Shown here one piece after another: positions 14,420 through 22,554 of a DNA stretch of 64,000 bases. Source of the stretch: Mycobacteriales bacterium (lineage in GTDB: Bacteria > Actinomycetota > Actinomycetes > Mycobacteriales > SCTD01); the NCBI GenBank assembly GCA_040902655.1, contig JBBDWV010000052.1, positions 143,503 through 207,502 on the forward strand, given 5' to 3'. Position 1 is the first letter of the stretch, and every line of letters begins with the position of its first letter. The position numbers and the translations under genes are program-made. Below the pieces are notes generated by a model, which was not told the DNA's origin, made no database searches, and worked only from the letters and a program-made list of their open reading frames with translations.

Positions 14420-15081
14420 CTCGCCGCGACAGGGAGAAGGTCGACCACCTCGTCGCACAGGCGGGCCAGCTGGTCGCTGTCGTGGCTGACCAGCAGCACC
14501 GTCCGGCGTCCGCGCAGGCCGGCGATCGACTCCTCCACGACGCCGCGCGAGCCCCGGTCGAGCGCACTGGTCGGCTCGTCGAGCAGCAGCAGCGCCGGGT
14601 CGAGGGCGAGCGCGCGCGCCAGGCACAGCCGCTGGCGCTGCCCGACGGACAGCTGCTCGGCGGGCGCGTCGAGGCGATCGGCCACCTCACGCCACAGACC
14701 GGCCTCCTCGAGCGCGGCCACGGCCCGCTCGTGCAGCTGTGCCCTGGGGGCGCGCACCACGTGCCGCAGTCCGAACAGGGCGTTGTCGAGCACGCTGCCC
14801 GGGAACACGACCGGTGACTGCCCGACCAGGCCGGCCTGGGCCCGCAGGTCCGACAGCCGACCGGTGCCGTCGAGCCGTCGCCCGAGCACGTGCAGCTCGC
14901 CCTCCGCACGCAGGCCCGGCGGCAGCAGCCCCACGATCGCCCGCAGCACCGTCGACTTGCCGGCGCCGGACGGGCCGCGCAGCCCCACCGTCGTGCCGTG
15001 AGCGGCATGGAAGCTGACCGGCCCGACGAGCACCCGGTCGGCGGAGCGGACGACGAGGTCCTGCGCAGAGACGGCGGTCAT
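14416..15081 (-). CDS. ABC transporter ATP-binding protein (PstB-like)
   Basis: This 221-residue ATPase energises import by the preceding permease. Walker A GPSGAGKST, signature LSVGQRQRLCLARAL, Walker B ALLLLDEPTSALD and the H-loop VLLVSHDSDQ are all present. It is ~30 residues shorter than typical PstB. The ATG at 15079-15081 overlaps the permease stop (ATGA), which indicates coupling within a pstS-pstCA-pstB operon. Phosphate (or arsenate) specificity is inferred entirely from the neighbouring PstS and PstC-PstA proteins. Confidence 0.85.
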   Translation of the reverse strand: MTAVSAQDLVVRSADRVLVGPVSFHAAHGTTVGLRGPSGAGKSTVLRAIVGLLPPGLRAEGELHVLGRRLDGTGRLSDLRAQAGLVGQSPVVFPGSVLDNALFGLRHVVRAPRAQLHERAVAALEEAGLWREVADRLDAPAEQLSVGQRQRLCLARALALDPALLLLDEPTSALDRGSRGVVEESIAGLRGRRTVLLVSHDSDQLARLCDEVVDLLPVAAS

Positions 15082-16853
15082 GCCCGCTCCAGCCGGCGCC
15101 GTGCCGGGATCGCCGCCAGCAGCAGCAGGCCGGCGAGGGCCACCAACACCAGGGCGCTGCCCCAGGCAGCGTCGAGGGCGGCGGGATCGGCGGCGTCCTG
15201 GGCGAGGGTGAAGATGTGCGTCGGCAGCGCCTGGACGGGCGCCTGCACGACGCCGCTCGGAAAGGTCGCCGCACCGGCGAACACGGTCGCCGTGAACAGC
15301 AGCGGTGCGGTCTCGCCGGCTGCGCGGGCGAGGCCCAGGAGCAGCCCGGTCAGGACCGCCGGCCGCGCGTGCGGCAGCAGCACCGAGCGGACCAGCTGGC
15401 TGCGGGTCAGGCCCAGCGCGAGCGCTGCCTCCCGCCGCGCCGGCGCGAGCTGGTCCAGGCGTGCGGCCGTGGCCAGCGCGACGATCGGCATGGTGACGAC
15501 CACCAGCACCAGGGAGCCGGCCAGCCAGGACTTGCTCCAACCGAGCGCGGTGGAGAAGAACGCGTAGCCGGCGAGCCCGAGCAGGATCGTCGGCACACCG
15601 CCGAGGGTGAGGGTGGCGGTGCGCAGCGCGCGGGTGGCGCGGGCGCCGGTGTACTCGCCGAGGACCAGACCGAGGCCCAGTCCGGCGGGCAGCGCCACCG
15701 CACCCGCGGCCGCGACCAGCAGGACCGTGCCGGCGATCTGGTCGCGCACGCCGCCGCCGCTCGACCCGACGGCCGGGCTCCACCAGAACGACGGGGAGAG
15801 CGCGCTCCCGCCGCGGGCGAGCAGCAGGGTGACGATGCCGCCCAGGAGCAGCACGGGGAGCAGGACGGCGCCGGACCGCAGCAGGGTGACGGCGTGGTCG
15901 GTGCCCGGCCGCCAGCGCCCCGCCGGGCGGCGCGCGCCGCGGCGCGCAGGACGGCCGCGGCGGCTGCCCGCGAGCGTCGCACCGGCGACGGTGAGCAGGA
16001 GCAGCAGGGCGACCGCCGACAGCGCGGCCCGGTGCTCGCCGACAGCTCCGGCGAGCACCGGTTCCGGACCGCCGAGCTTCGTCGTCAGCGTCTGGCCGGG
16101 CGACAGCAGCGACTGCAGCGCGGAGCCCGGGTCGGGCAGCCGGCCGTCGGCGCGGCCGATGAGCAGGAACACCGCGATCGTCTCACCGAGCGCCCGGGCC
16201 AGGCCGAGCAGCACCGCGGCGCGCATGCCGGGCCGGGCCAGCGGCAGCACCGCCGCGCGGATCACCTCGCGCCGGGTCAGCCCGAGGGCGTAGGCCGCCT
16301 CACGCACGGAGGCGGGGACGGCCGCGAGTGCATCGACGCTGACCGCGACGATCGTCGGCAGGACCATGACCGCGAGCACCAGCCCGGCGGCCAGCAGGCT
16401 GTCCCCGCCCGGGACGTCGCCGAGGCGGGACACGAACGGCCGCAGCACCGCGACACCGACCAGCCCGTAGACGATGGACGGCACCGCGGCGAGCAGCTCG
16501 ACCGCGCTGCGCAGCGGGCGCGAGAGTCGTGGCGGCAGCTGCTCGTGCAGGCCCACGGCTGCTCCCCAGCCGATCGGCACGGCGAGTGCCAGCGCGACGG
16601 TCGAAACCGCGGCGGTGCCCCACACCATCGCGGTGACGCCGAAGATGCCGTTCGGCGGGTCCCAGACCGGGGTGGTGAGCAGCGTGCGCCAGGCGATCTC
16701 ACCGGAGGCCAGTCCGGCGGCGACGAAACCCACGACGAGCAGCGCGCCGAGCAGCCCCAGGCACCCGCCGGTGCCGGACAGGACCGGCACCCAGACGGGA
16801 CCGCGCGGGCGCGCTGGCGCGGCAGTGCGCGCCCGCTCCAGCACGGCGGTCAT
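15078..16853 (-). CDS. Fused phosphate ABC transporter permease (PstC-PstA in one chain)
   Basis: This 591-residue membrane protein joins two permeases that are normally separate. The first half (~1-290) has PstC features: AVPSIVYGLVGVAVLRPF and the EAA loop REAAYALGLTRREVI followed by ARALGETIAV. The second half (~325-590) repeats the pattern as PstA: GGVPTILLGLAGYAFF, REAALALGLTRSQLV and ARAAGETAPLLFTA. The two are joined by an Arg-rich linker (~298-318, RRGRPARRGARRPAGR). About twelve hydrophobic segments are visible in total. One chain would thus supply both halves of the inner-membrane pore. It starts 6 bases after the PstS stop and overlaps the ATPase start. An arsenate-sensing ArsR gene lies two genes upstream. 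Confidence 0.88.
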   Translation of the reverse strand: MTAVLERARTAAPARPRGPVWVPVLSGTGGCLGLLGALLVVGFVAAGLASGEIAWRTLLTTPVWDPPNGIFGVTAMVWGTAAVSTVALALAVPIGWGAAVGLHEQLPPRLSRPLRSAVELLAAVPSIVYGLVGVAVLRPFVSRLGDVPGGDSLLAAGLVLAVMVLPTIVAVSVDALAAVPASVREAAYALGLTRREVIRAAVLPLARPGMRAAVLLGLARALGETIAVFLLIGRADGRLPDPGSALQSLLSPGQTLTTKLGGPEPVLAGAVGEHRAALSAVALLLLLTVAGATLAGSRRGRPARRGARRPAGRWRPGTDHAVTLLRSGAVLLPVLLLGGIVTLLLARGGSALSPSFWWSPAVGSSGGGVRDQIAGTVLLVAAAGAVALPAGLGLGLVLGEYTGARATRALRTATLTLGGVPTILLGLAGYAFFSTALGWSKSWLAGSLVLVVVTMPIVALATAARLDQLAPARREAALALGLTRSQLVRSVLLPHARPAVLTGLLLGLARAAGETAPLLFTATVFAGAATFPSGVVQAPVQALPTHIFTLAQDAADPAALDAAWGSALVLVALAGLLLLAAIPARRRLERA

Positions 16854-16859
16854 CGGCCG

Positions 16860-17738
16860 TCAGTCCGTGAGCTGTGCGAGCGTCAGGTAGCCGTGCCGGG
16901 TGAGGAGCGGCTGCCCCTGCGGGCCGAGCACGTAGTCGATGAACGTCCTCGCCGCCCCCGTCGGCTCGCCGTCGGTCACTAGGAACAGCGGCCGACTCAA
17001 CGGGTAGCTGCCGTCAGCGATCGTCCCGGCCGTGGGCACGGTGTCCTCGACCGCGAGCAGTCCGAGCTCCTGCTGTCCCTCGGCGAACGCCGAGGACAGC
17101 GGCGCGACCGAGCCGGGGGTGGAGACGAGCTTGGTCCGGGTCTCTTCGTTCCCCCCGACGATGGCGTAGCGCGCGCTGGTGGGCGGCCCGGGCGGCACGC
17201 CGTTCTTGCCGTAGAGGTAGGCGTCCAGCACCTCGCGCGTCCCGCGGCCGGGCTCCTTGTCGTACACGAAGACGTCGAGGTCGGGTCCACCGAGTTCCGC
17301 CCAGTTCGCCACCTTGCCCTCGAACAGCGCCCGAAGCTGAGCCTTCGTCACGCTGTCGAAGCCGCTGGCGAGCACGTCCGCGTCCACGACGATGCCGACG
17401 GCGTCCTCGCCGATCCGGTGCTCGACGAAGTCGACGTCGGGAGCCGCTCGGCGGTCCTTGTCCCCGACCTCCTTGGAGCTCATCGCGATGTCCACCTGAC
17501 CGGCCGCGAGCTGCGTCAGACCGCCGGCGGAGCCGCCCTGGGTGTCCACGGTGACCTGCAGGCCGTCGCCGCGCAGCGCCTCGGCCGCGTCGGCCGCCAC
17601 CGGGTTCACCGTGGTCGACCCGCTGATGCGCAGCGTCTGCGACCTGGTGCCGCTGGCGCTGCTCCCGGAGGCGCAACCGGCGAGCAGCAGCGGCAGGAGG
17701 GCGGCGAGGGCGAGCAGCGGCACACGGTGGATCGGCAC
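16860..17738 (-). CDS. pstS: Phosphate-binding lipoprotein PstS
   Basis: This 292-residue periplasmic-type solute binder captures phosphate for the adjacent permease. It begins with a signal peptide ending in the lipobox LLLAGC, so it is lipid-anchored outside the membrane. Phosphate-site motifs include ISGSTTVNPVA near the N-terminus, TQGGSAGG, and GRGTREVLDAYLYG. The GTG at 17736-17738 follows CTGGAG. Upstream in-frame extension would overlap arsR and is rejected. The ~70-base gap to arsR is AT-rich for this genome and may contain a promoter and operator. Arsenate discrimination cannot be judged from sequence. Confidence 0.9.
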   Translation of the reverse strand: MPIHRVPLLALAALLPLLLAGCASGSSASGTRSQTLRISGSTTVNPVAADAAEALRGDGLQVTVDTQGGSAGGLTQLAAGQVDIAMSSKEVGDKDRRAAPDVDFVEHRIGEDAVGIVVDADVLASGFDSVTKAQLRALFEGKVANWAELGGPDLDVFVYDKEPGRGTREVLDAYLYGKNGVPPGPPTSARYAIVGGNEETRTKLVSTPGSVAPLSSAFAEGQQELGLLAVEDTVPTAGTIADGSYPLSRPLFLVTDGEPTGAARTFIDYVLGPQGQPLLTRHGYLTLAQLTD

Positions 17739-17809
17739 GGGCGGACTCCAGGGGCAGTAGGAGGGCCGTACCGTGGCATAAACCTCAATGCATATCAATC
17801 GGCGTTTTG
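17739..17809 (-). promoter_or_regulatory. AT-rich gap between arsR and pstS, candidate ArsR operator/promoter
   Basis: Read on the minus strand this gap contains ATTGATATGCATTGAGG, an imperfect repeat of ATTGA flanking ATATGCAT, in an otherwise very GC-rich region. ArsR-family operators are typically AT-rich dyads of this size. Placement downstream of arsR and just ahead of pstS would let ArsR control the transport genes. No experiment supports it. Confidence 0.4.
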
Positions 17810-18145
17810 TCAGCGGCAACAGCGGTCGTTGCCACCCGGGTGTGCCGAGGCCGGCAGGTTGCGGACGTCCAGCAGCGCGCCCACCGCCTCGTCCAGGGCA
17901 GCGAGTCCTCCGGCGTCGAGTGCGTAGTGGGTGAAGCCGTGGGCGTACCGGCTCGTGACCAGACCCGCCGCGGCCAGCCGGCCCAGGTGGTGGCTCACCA
18001 GCGGCTGGCTGAGCCCGACGGCGGCGACGAGGTCCCGCACGCACCGCTCCTGCAGGCGCAGGGCCTGCAGGAGCGCGAGCCGGTGCGGCTCACCGAGGGC
18101 GCGCAGTGCGCCGACGACGTCGATCCCCGACGGGGCAGCACTCAC
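17810..18145 (-). CDS. arsR: ArsR-family arsenic-responsive repressor
   Basis: This 111-residue winged-helix repressor has the ArsR recognition helix region VGLSQPLVSHHLGRLAAAGLV. Candidate thiol ligands are Cys35 (LQERCVRDL, where classic ArsR has ELCVCDL) and a vicinal Cys109-Cys110 pair two residues from the C-terminus. C-terminal vicinal cysteines are known As(III) ligands in some ArsR subfamilies, so As(III) sensing is plausible. The GTG start is one base after the arsM stop, so the two are co-translated. It likely represses its own run and possibly pstS through the AT-rich gap downstream. Confidence 0.88.
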   Translation of the reverse strand: MSAAPSGIDVVGALRALGEPHRLALLQALRLQERCVRDLVAAVGLSQPLVSHHLGRLAAAGLVTSRYAHGFTHYALDAGGLAALDEAVGALLDVRNLPASAHPGGNDRCCR

Positions 18146-18146
18146 G

Positions 18147-19316
18147 TCAGCAGCAGGCGCCGTCGGTGCTCGCGGTGGTCGACAGGCCGCTCACCGGACG
18201 ACGGACGGGTGCGGACGGCCCCTCGGCGCTCAGCGTCACCGGAGACGCGCAGGCGAACAGTGGCGCGTTGTCGGGGTCGACCGGCTCGGCCGGCTCGAGC
18301 AGCTCGAACTGGCCGCCGTACGGCGCACCCTGCAGGATTTGGAACGTCTTGGCGCACACCGCGGTCGGGACGCCTCGCTCGTAGACGTGGGCGTCGTCGT
18401 CCAGCACAGCCTTCCAGGGCCCCTTGAAGACGACTGCCTGGCCGTGGTCGTAGCAGGGGCCCTGCTTGCCCTTGTAGGCCACCACCGTCACGGAGCGGAA
18501 CTCGATGCCCTCGACGACCTGCCACGGGGCGCTGTCGCGCTTCTCCAGCGTGACGCCGTAGAAGCCGGCGTCCTCGAACGCCTTCAGGAAGGCCTCCTCC
18601 TGGAAGGCGCCGGAGATGCAGCCGCTCCACAGCTCGGGGTCGGCCTGCAGGTGCTCGGGCACCTCGACGTCGCTGACGATGTCGCTGATGATGGCCCGGC
18701 CGCCCTTGCGCAGGACGCGGAAGATCTCGGCGAACAGCTCGCCCTTGAGGTCGGTCGCGACCAGGTTGAGCACGCAGTTGGAGACGACCGCGTCGACGCT
18801 GGCGTCCGGGATCAGCGGCGACTGCGCGCGCTGGCGCGCCGTCTCGGCCTCGAACGCCTGCAGCGACGCGAGGTCGGTGACCGGGTTCTCGGCGAGCCAC
18901 TTCTCGGTTGCGGCGACGTCCAGGCGCATGTCCTGGATACGGCCCTTGCGGAACTCGACGTTGGAGTAGCCGATGGCGTCGGCCACCTGTGGCTTCGCGC
19001 TCTCCGCGAGCGCCAGCATCTCGTCGTTGATGTCGACGCCGATGACCCGGCCGCTCTCGCCGATGACCTGCGAGGCGATGAAGGCGATCTTGCCGCCACC
19101 GCTGCCGAGATCCAGCACGGTCTCGCCCTCGCCGAGGTGCTGGCTCGGGTCGCCGCAGCCGTAGTCGCGGTCGAGCACCTCCTGCGGGATGACCTCGAGG
19201 AAGCGGGGGTCGTAGTCGACGGGGCAGCACAGCGCTGCCTCGAGTGCCTGCGCGCCGGCGCTGTAGCGCTCGGCCACGGCCTGCTCGACGTCTGGGCCGG
19301 TGCTCAGTGGGGTCAC
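18147..19316 (-). CDS. arsM: Arsenite S-adenosylmethionine methyltransferase ArsM
   Basis: This 389-residue cytoplasmic enzyme transfers methyl groups from SAM to As(III). The SAM site is TVLDLGSGGGKIAF. Four cysteines fall in the conserved ArsM positions: the Cys30-Cys31 pair, Cys54 (DRDYGCGDP), Cys181 (VVSNCVLNL) and Cys233 (LWSGCISGAF). The C-terminal domain (GPCYDHGQAVVFKGPW) also matches ArsM. The protein ends in a vicinal Cys pair (DGACC), a plausible arsenic handle. The GTG start is at 19314-19316. It lies 32 bases after the radical SAM gene and 1 base before arsR. The complete Cys set makes this call stronger than a generic methyltransferase. Confidence 0.92.
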   Translation of the reverse strand: MTPLSTGPDVEQAVAERYSAGAQALEAALCCPVDYDPRFLEVIPQEVLDRDYGCGDPSQHLGEGETVLDLGSGGGKIAFIASQVIGESGRVIGVDINDEMLALAESAKPQVADAIGYSNVEFRKGRIQDMRLDVAATEKWLAENPVTDLASLQAFEAETARQRAQSPLIPDASVDAVVSNCVLNLVATDLKGELFAEIFRVLRKGGRAIISDIVSDVEVPEHLQADPELWSGCISGAFQEEAFLKAFEDAGFYGVTLEKRDSAPWQVVEGIEFRSVTVVAYKGKQGPCYDHGQAVVFKGPWKAVLDDDAHVYERGVPTAVCAKTFQILQGAPYGGQFELLEPAEPVDPDNAPLFACASPVTLSAEGPSAPVRRPVSGLSTTASTDGACC

Positions 19317-19348
19317 GGGGCTTCTCTCTCGGCGGGTTGGCGGGCAGG

Positions 19349-21043
19349 TCAGACGGCGCAGTTGTAGACGAGCGGCAGGGAGCCGTCCGCCCGGCGGAGC
19401 GTGAGGAAGTGCTCGACGACCAGCCGCTTGCCCTCGGCGAGCGACACCCAGCGGTCGGCCGACGGGTGCCGGGCGAGCAGCATGTCGGGGCTGGTCTCCA
19501 CGTCGGCGCCGGCCGGGTGCCAGTGCACCCCGTCGGTGGTGACGGCCAGCTCCGGCACGGTGTTCAGGTCGGAGATCTTGGCGCCGGAGTCGGAGAAGCC
19601 GCGCTGCACCAGAGGTCGTACGGCGAAGTCCCTGCCGACGATCCCCATCCCGGCGAGCAGTTCTCGCAGCGGCTCCACCTCGTGCGCGTTCTGCGGTGTC
19701 TCGGTCATGCCGACCCGGACCGGCAGGCCGAGCTCGCCGGCCAGGCGCAGGCCGTCCATCGCCTTCTGCCACGAGCCGGCGCCGCGGTTGACGTCGTGCC
19801 CCTGCGGCGACGCGGCGTCGATCGAGGTCTGCAGGACGAGCCGCTCCCTGCCGGCCAGCCGCTGGAGCTGTTCGAGCCGCCAGCCCTGGTAGAGCATGCC
19901 GTTGGTCAGCAGCACCACGTCGAGCCGCTCGGTCGCGTAGAGCACCATCTCGACGATGTCGGGCTCGAGGAACGGCTCCCCGCCGGTGAGGTAGATCTCG
20001 GTGAAGCCCTCCATCACCGCCTCGTCGACCAGCCCCTTGACCCGTCCGAGACCGGGCGAGCGCCGGCGGGCCAGCGGGCTGCTGGCGACAGAGCAGTAGG
20101 AGCAGGCCAGGTTGCAGTGGAAGTTGGTGTAGAGCCACAGCCGCGGCGGGAACATCGGCGAGCCGAACAGCGGCACCACCGGCAGGCCGTCGTCGACGAC
20201 CTCCGGCGCGTCGGCCCAGGAGACCTGCTCCTGCTCGAAGCCCGAGGGCAGTGCCGAGCGGTAGAGCTGGTAGCGGCCCAGACTGCGCTCGTACGGCGGG
20301 ACGATCTCGAGGCAGGTGGTCCACCAGCCGGCCTCGACGGTCTCGACGAACGCCTCGGGCAGCCCGCCGGCTCGCATGGAGGCGGCCTGCGCCTCCCAGT
20401 CGTAGGCCAGCGGGACGAGCTCGGCGGTGGCGCGACCGTCGCCGAGGTCGACCAGGGCGTACCAGACCTCGCGCCGGCCGTCGTTGGCGGGACGGCCCAG
20501 CACGCCGACGTTGACGACGAGGGTGTCGCCCACCTGCTGCTGCCACGGCAGGCCGGAGTGGGTGCACATGATCAGGTCGGCGCCGGACTCCTGCACCCGC
20601 AGCACGTGCTGCTCCTCGGGCAGCGACTCCCACCAGAAGTCGTTGAGCGCCAGTGTCGAGCCGTGCACCAGGTGCACGTCCACGCCGTCGAGCTCGAAGC
20701 GGCGCTCGGTGGGCAGCGTCGTCATCCACCGCGCGTAGTCACGGCTGGTGTGGGCCAGCGTGTAGTCGTACATCAGCTGGGCGAACTCGTTGTCCCGCGG
20801 GTCGCTGTAACCGCAACCACAGTCGGTGTCGCCGCGGCCGACCGCGACGTCGTAGTTGCCCGCCACGACGGTGACGTCGTTCTCGAGCAGCAGCGGCCAG
20901 ATCGCGTCCGGCTCGGCGCCGTAGCCGCCGAGGTCGCCCAGGCAGTAGAGCTGCTCGGCGCCCCGGGCACGCGCATCCTGCACGAAGGCGCGCAGGGCGT
21001 AGGGGTTGGAGTAGACGCCACCGCAGACGGCGATGCGGGTCAT
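19349..21043 (-). CDS. Metallophosphoesterase-like domain fused to a radical SAM domain
   Basis: Residues 1-~245 of this 564-residue protein have the fold signature of YfcE-type phosphoesterases (GDLGGYG at 36-42, HLVHGS). However, the metal ligands are altered: the usual DxH is Gly9-x-Tyr11, GNHD is GNYD (62-65), and GHTH is THSG (161-164). Cysteines appear nearby instead (7, 34, 75, 77, 160). Residues ~300-510 are a radical SAM core with Cys310, Cys314, Cys317 (NFHCNLACSYC) and a TGGEP SAM loop. No SPASM cluster is present; a lone Cys sits at the C-terminus. Being next to arsM suggests radical chemistry on a methylated arsenical, but the reaction is unknown. Confidence 0.85.
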   Translation of the reverse strand: MTRIAVCGGVYSNPYALRAFVQDARARGAEQLYCLGDLGGYGAEPDAIWPLLLENDVTVVAGNYDVAVGRGDTDCGCGYSDPRDNEFAQLMYDYTLAHTSRDYARWMTTLPTERRFELDGVDVHLVHGSTLALNDFWWESLPEEQHVLRVQESGADLIMCTHSGLPWQQQVGDTLVVNVGVLGRPANDGRREVWYALVDLGDGRATAELVPLAYDWEAQAASMRAGGLPEAFVETVEAGWWTTCLEIVPPYERSLGRYQLYRSALPSGFEQEQVSWADAPEVVDDGLPVVPLFGSPMFPPRLWLYTNFHCNLACSYCSVASSPLARRRSPGLGRVKGLVDEAVMEGFTEIYLTGGEPFLEPDIVEMVLYATERLDVVLLTNGMLYQGWRLEQLQRLAGRERLVLQTSIDAASPQGHDVNRGAGSWQKAMDGLRLAGELGLPVRVGMTETPQNAHEVEPLRELLAGMGIVGRDFAVRPLVQRGFSDSGAKISDLNTVPELAVTTDGVHWHPAGADVETSPDMLLARHPSADRWVSLAEGKRLVVEHFLTLRRADGSLPLVYNCAV

Positions 21044-21133
21044 GCGGGGAGCCTCCGGGTCAGTGGAAGAGGCAAGATTAGGACAGGCAGGCAGATTCCG
21101 CAGGTCGGGCCGGCGGCGGGCTGCGTCCGGCCG

Positions 21134-22537
21134 TCAGGCCAGCCGGCTGACGACATGCTTGAGGCGGGTGTAGTCGCGCAGGGAGTAGGCCGACAGATCG
21201 CTGCCGAAACCGGACGACGCGTAGCCGCCGTGCGGCATCTCGGTCGCGAGCACCGAGTGGCAGTTGAGCCATACGGCGCCGAAGTCGAGCGCCTTCGCGC
21301 AGCGCATGGCCCGGCCGTGGTCGGTCGTCCAGACGCTCGCGGCCAGGCCGTACGGCGTGTCGTTGGCGGTGGCCAGCGCGTCCGCCTCGTCGGTCACCCG
21401 CTGCACCGTGACCACCGGCCCGAAGACCTCGTCGGTCGCCAGCTCGTCCTGCTCGCGGACTCCCGCGACGACGGTGGCCGGGTAGTAGAAGCCGTCGCGG
21501 GCGAGCGGGGTGCCGCCGGCGAGCAGCTCGGTGTGCGGCCCGCGTCGGTCGACCATCCCCGCCACCCGGGCCAGCTGCTGGGGGTTGTTGAGCGCGCCGT
21601 AGTAGCCGTGCTCGCCGACCTGCAACCGGGCCGCGCCGGCGGCGAGCCGGGCGACCAGCTCGTCGTGCACGCCGGGCCCGGCCAGCACCTTGGTGGCGGC
21701 GGTGCAGGACTGGCCGGCGTTGTAGTAGCCGATGTCCAGCAGTCCCTGGACGGTCACGTCGAGGTCGCAGTCGTCGAAGACGAGCACCGGAGCCTTGCCG
21801 CCGAGCTCGAGGTGCAGCCGCTTGATGCTCGGCGCGGCAGCGGCCATGACCTCGCGTCCGGCGCGGGCCGAGCCGGTGAGCGAGACCATCGCCGGCAGGT
21901 CGTGCCCGACCATGGCGGCGCCGGTCGAGCGGTCGCCGCAGACGACGTTGAGCACCCCCGGCGGGAGCACCTCCGCGGCCAGCTCGGCGAGCATCAGCGG
22001 TGTGACGGGCGTGGTCTCGGCACTCTTGAGCACGACGGTGTTGCCGGCCGCGACCGCCGGGGCCCACTTCCAGGTCGCCATCATCAGGGGGTAGTTCCAG
22101 GGCGTGATCTGCGCGACCACCCCCAGCGGCTCGCGACGCAGGAACGACGTGTGCCCCTCGGCGTACTCACCCGCGGCCATCGACTCCTGGACGCGGGAGG
22201 CGCCTGCGCTGAAGCGGATCACGTCCACGATGTGCGGCATCTCCGCGCGCATGGCGGAGACCGGCTTGCCGGTGTTGCGGCACTCGGCGGTGACGAACTG
22301 CCCGGCCCGCTCCTCGAGCAGGTCGGCCAGCCGCAGCAGCAGCCGCGACCGCTCGGCCGGCGTCCGGTCCCGCCAGAGGGGGAAGGTGCGGGCCGCGGAG
22401 GCGAAGGCCGCATCGAGGTCCGGCCCGGCTGCAACCGGCGCGTTGTCGTACGCCGAACCGGTCGAGGGGTCCACGACCGGAGTCACGCCCTCGGCCAGGG
22501 GGACCTGCCGTCGGCCGTCGTAGAAGTGGTGCAGCAC
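21134..22537 (-). CDS. NAD(P)-dependent aldehyde dehydrogenase
   Basis: This 467-residue enzyme oxidises an aldehyde to the acid. Catalytic Cys lies in NAGQSCTAATK and the general-base Glu in HLELGGKAPV, with cofactor segments ITPWNYPLMM and VSLTGSARAG. Overall it resembles aminobutyraldehyde/betaine-aldehyde-type dehydrogenases. It follows the InhA-like gene by 17 bases and precedes the radical SAM gene by 90 bases. Its position in the nine-gene minus-strand run suggests, without proof, a link to the arsenic genes or to the acyl-CoA ligase upstream. Start ATG at 22535-22537. Confidence 0.88.
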   Translation of the reverse strand: MLHHFYDGRRQVPLAEGVTPVVDPSTGSAYDNAPVAAGPDLDAAFASAARTFPLWRDRTPAERSRLLLRLADLLEERAGQFVTAECRNTGKPVSAMRAEMPHIVDVIRFSAGASRVQESMAAGEYAEGHTSFLRREPLGVVAQITPWNYPLMMATWKWAPAVAAGNTVVLKSAETTPVTPLMLAELAAEVLPPGVLNVVCGDRSTGAAMVGHDLPAMVSLTGSARAGREVMAAAAPSIKRLHLELGGKAPVLVFDDCDLDVTVQGLLDIGYYNAGQSCTAATKVLAGPGVHDELVARLAAGAARLQVGEHGYYGALNNPQQLARVAGMVDRRGPHTELLAGGTPLARDGFYYPATVVAGVREQDELATDEVFGPVVTVQRVTDEADALATANDTPYGLAASVWTTDHGRAMRCAKALDFGAVWLNCHSVLATEMPHGGYASSGFGSDLSAYSLRDYTRLKHVVSRLA

Positions 22538-22554
22538 AGCGCGACGCTACGTGT

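Noticed and set aside
19349-20120. ArsS-type arsenosugar radical SAM assignment
   Set aside because: The CNLACSYC core does not resemble the ArsS motif region I recall and the protein has an extra N-terminal domain, so only the superfamily is claimed.
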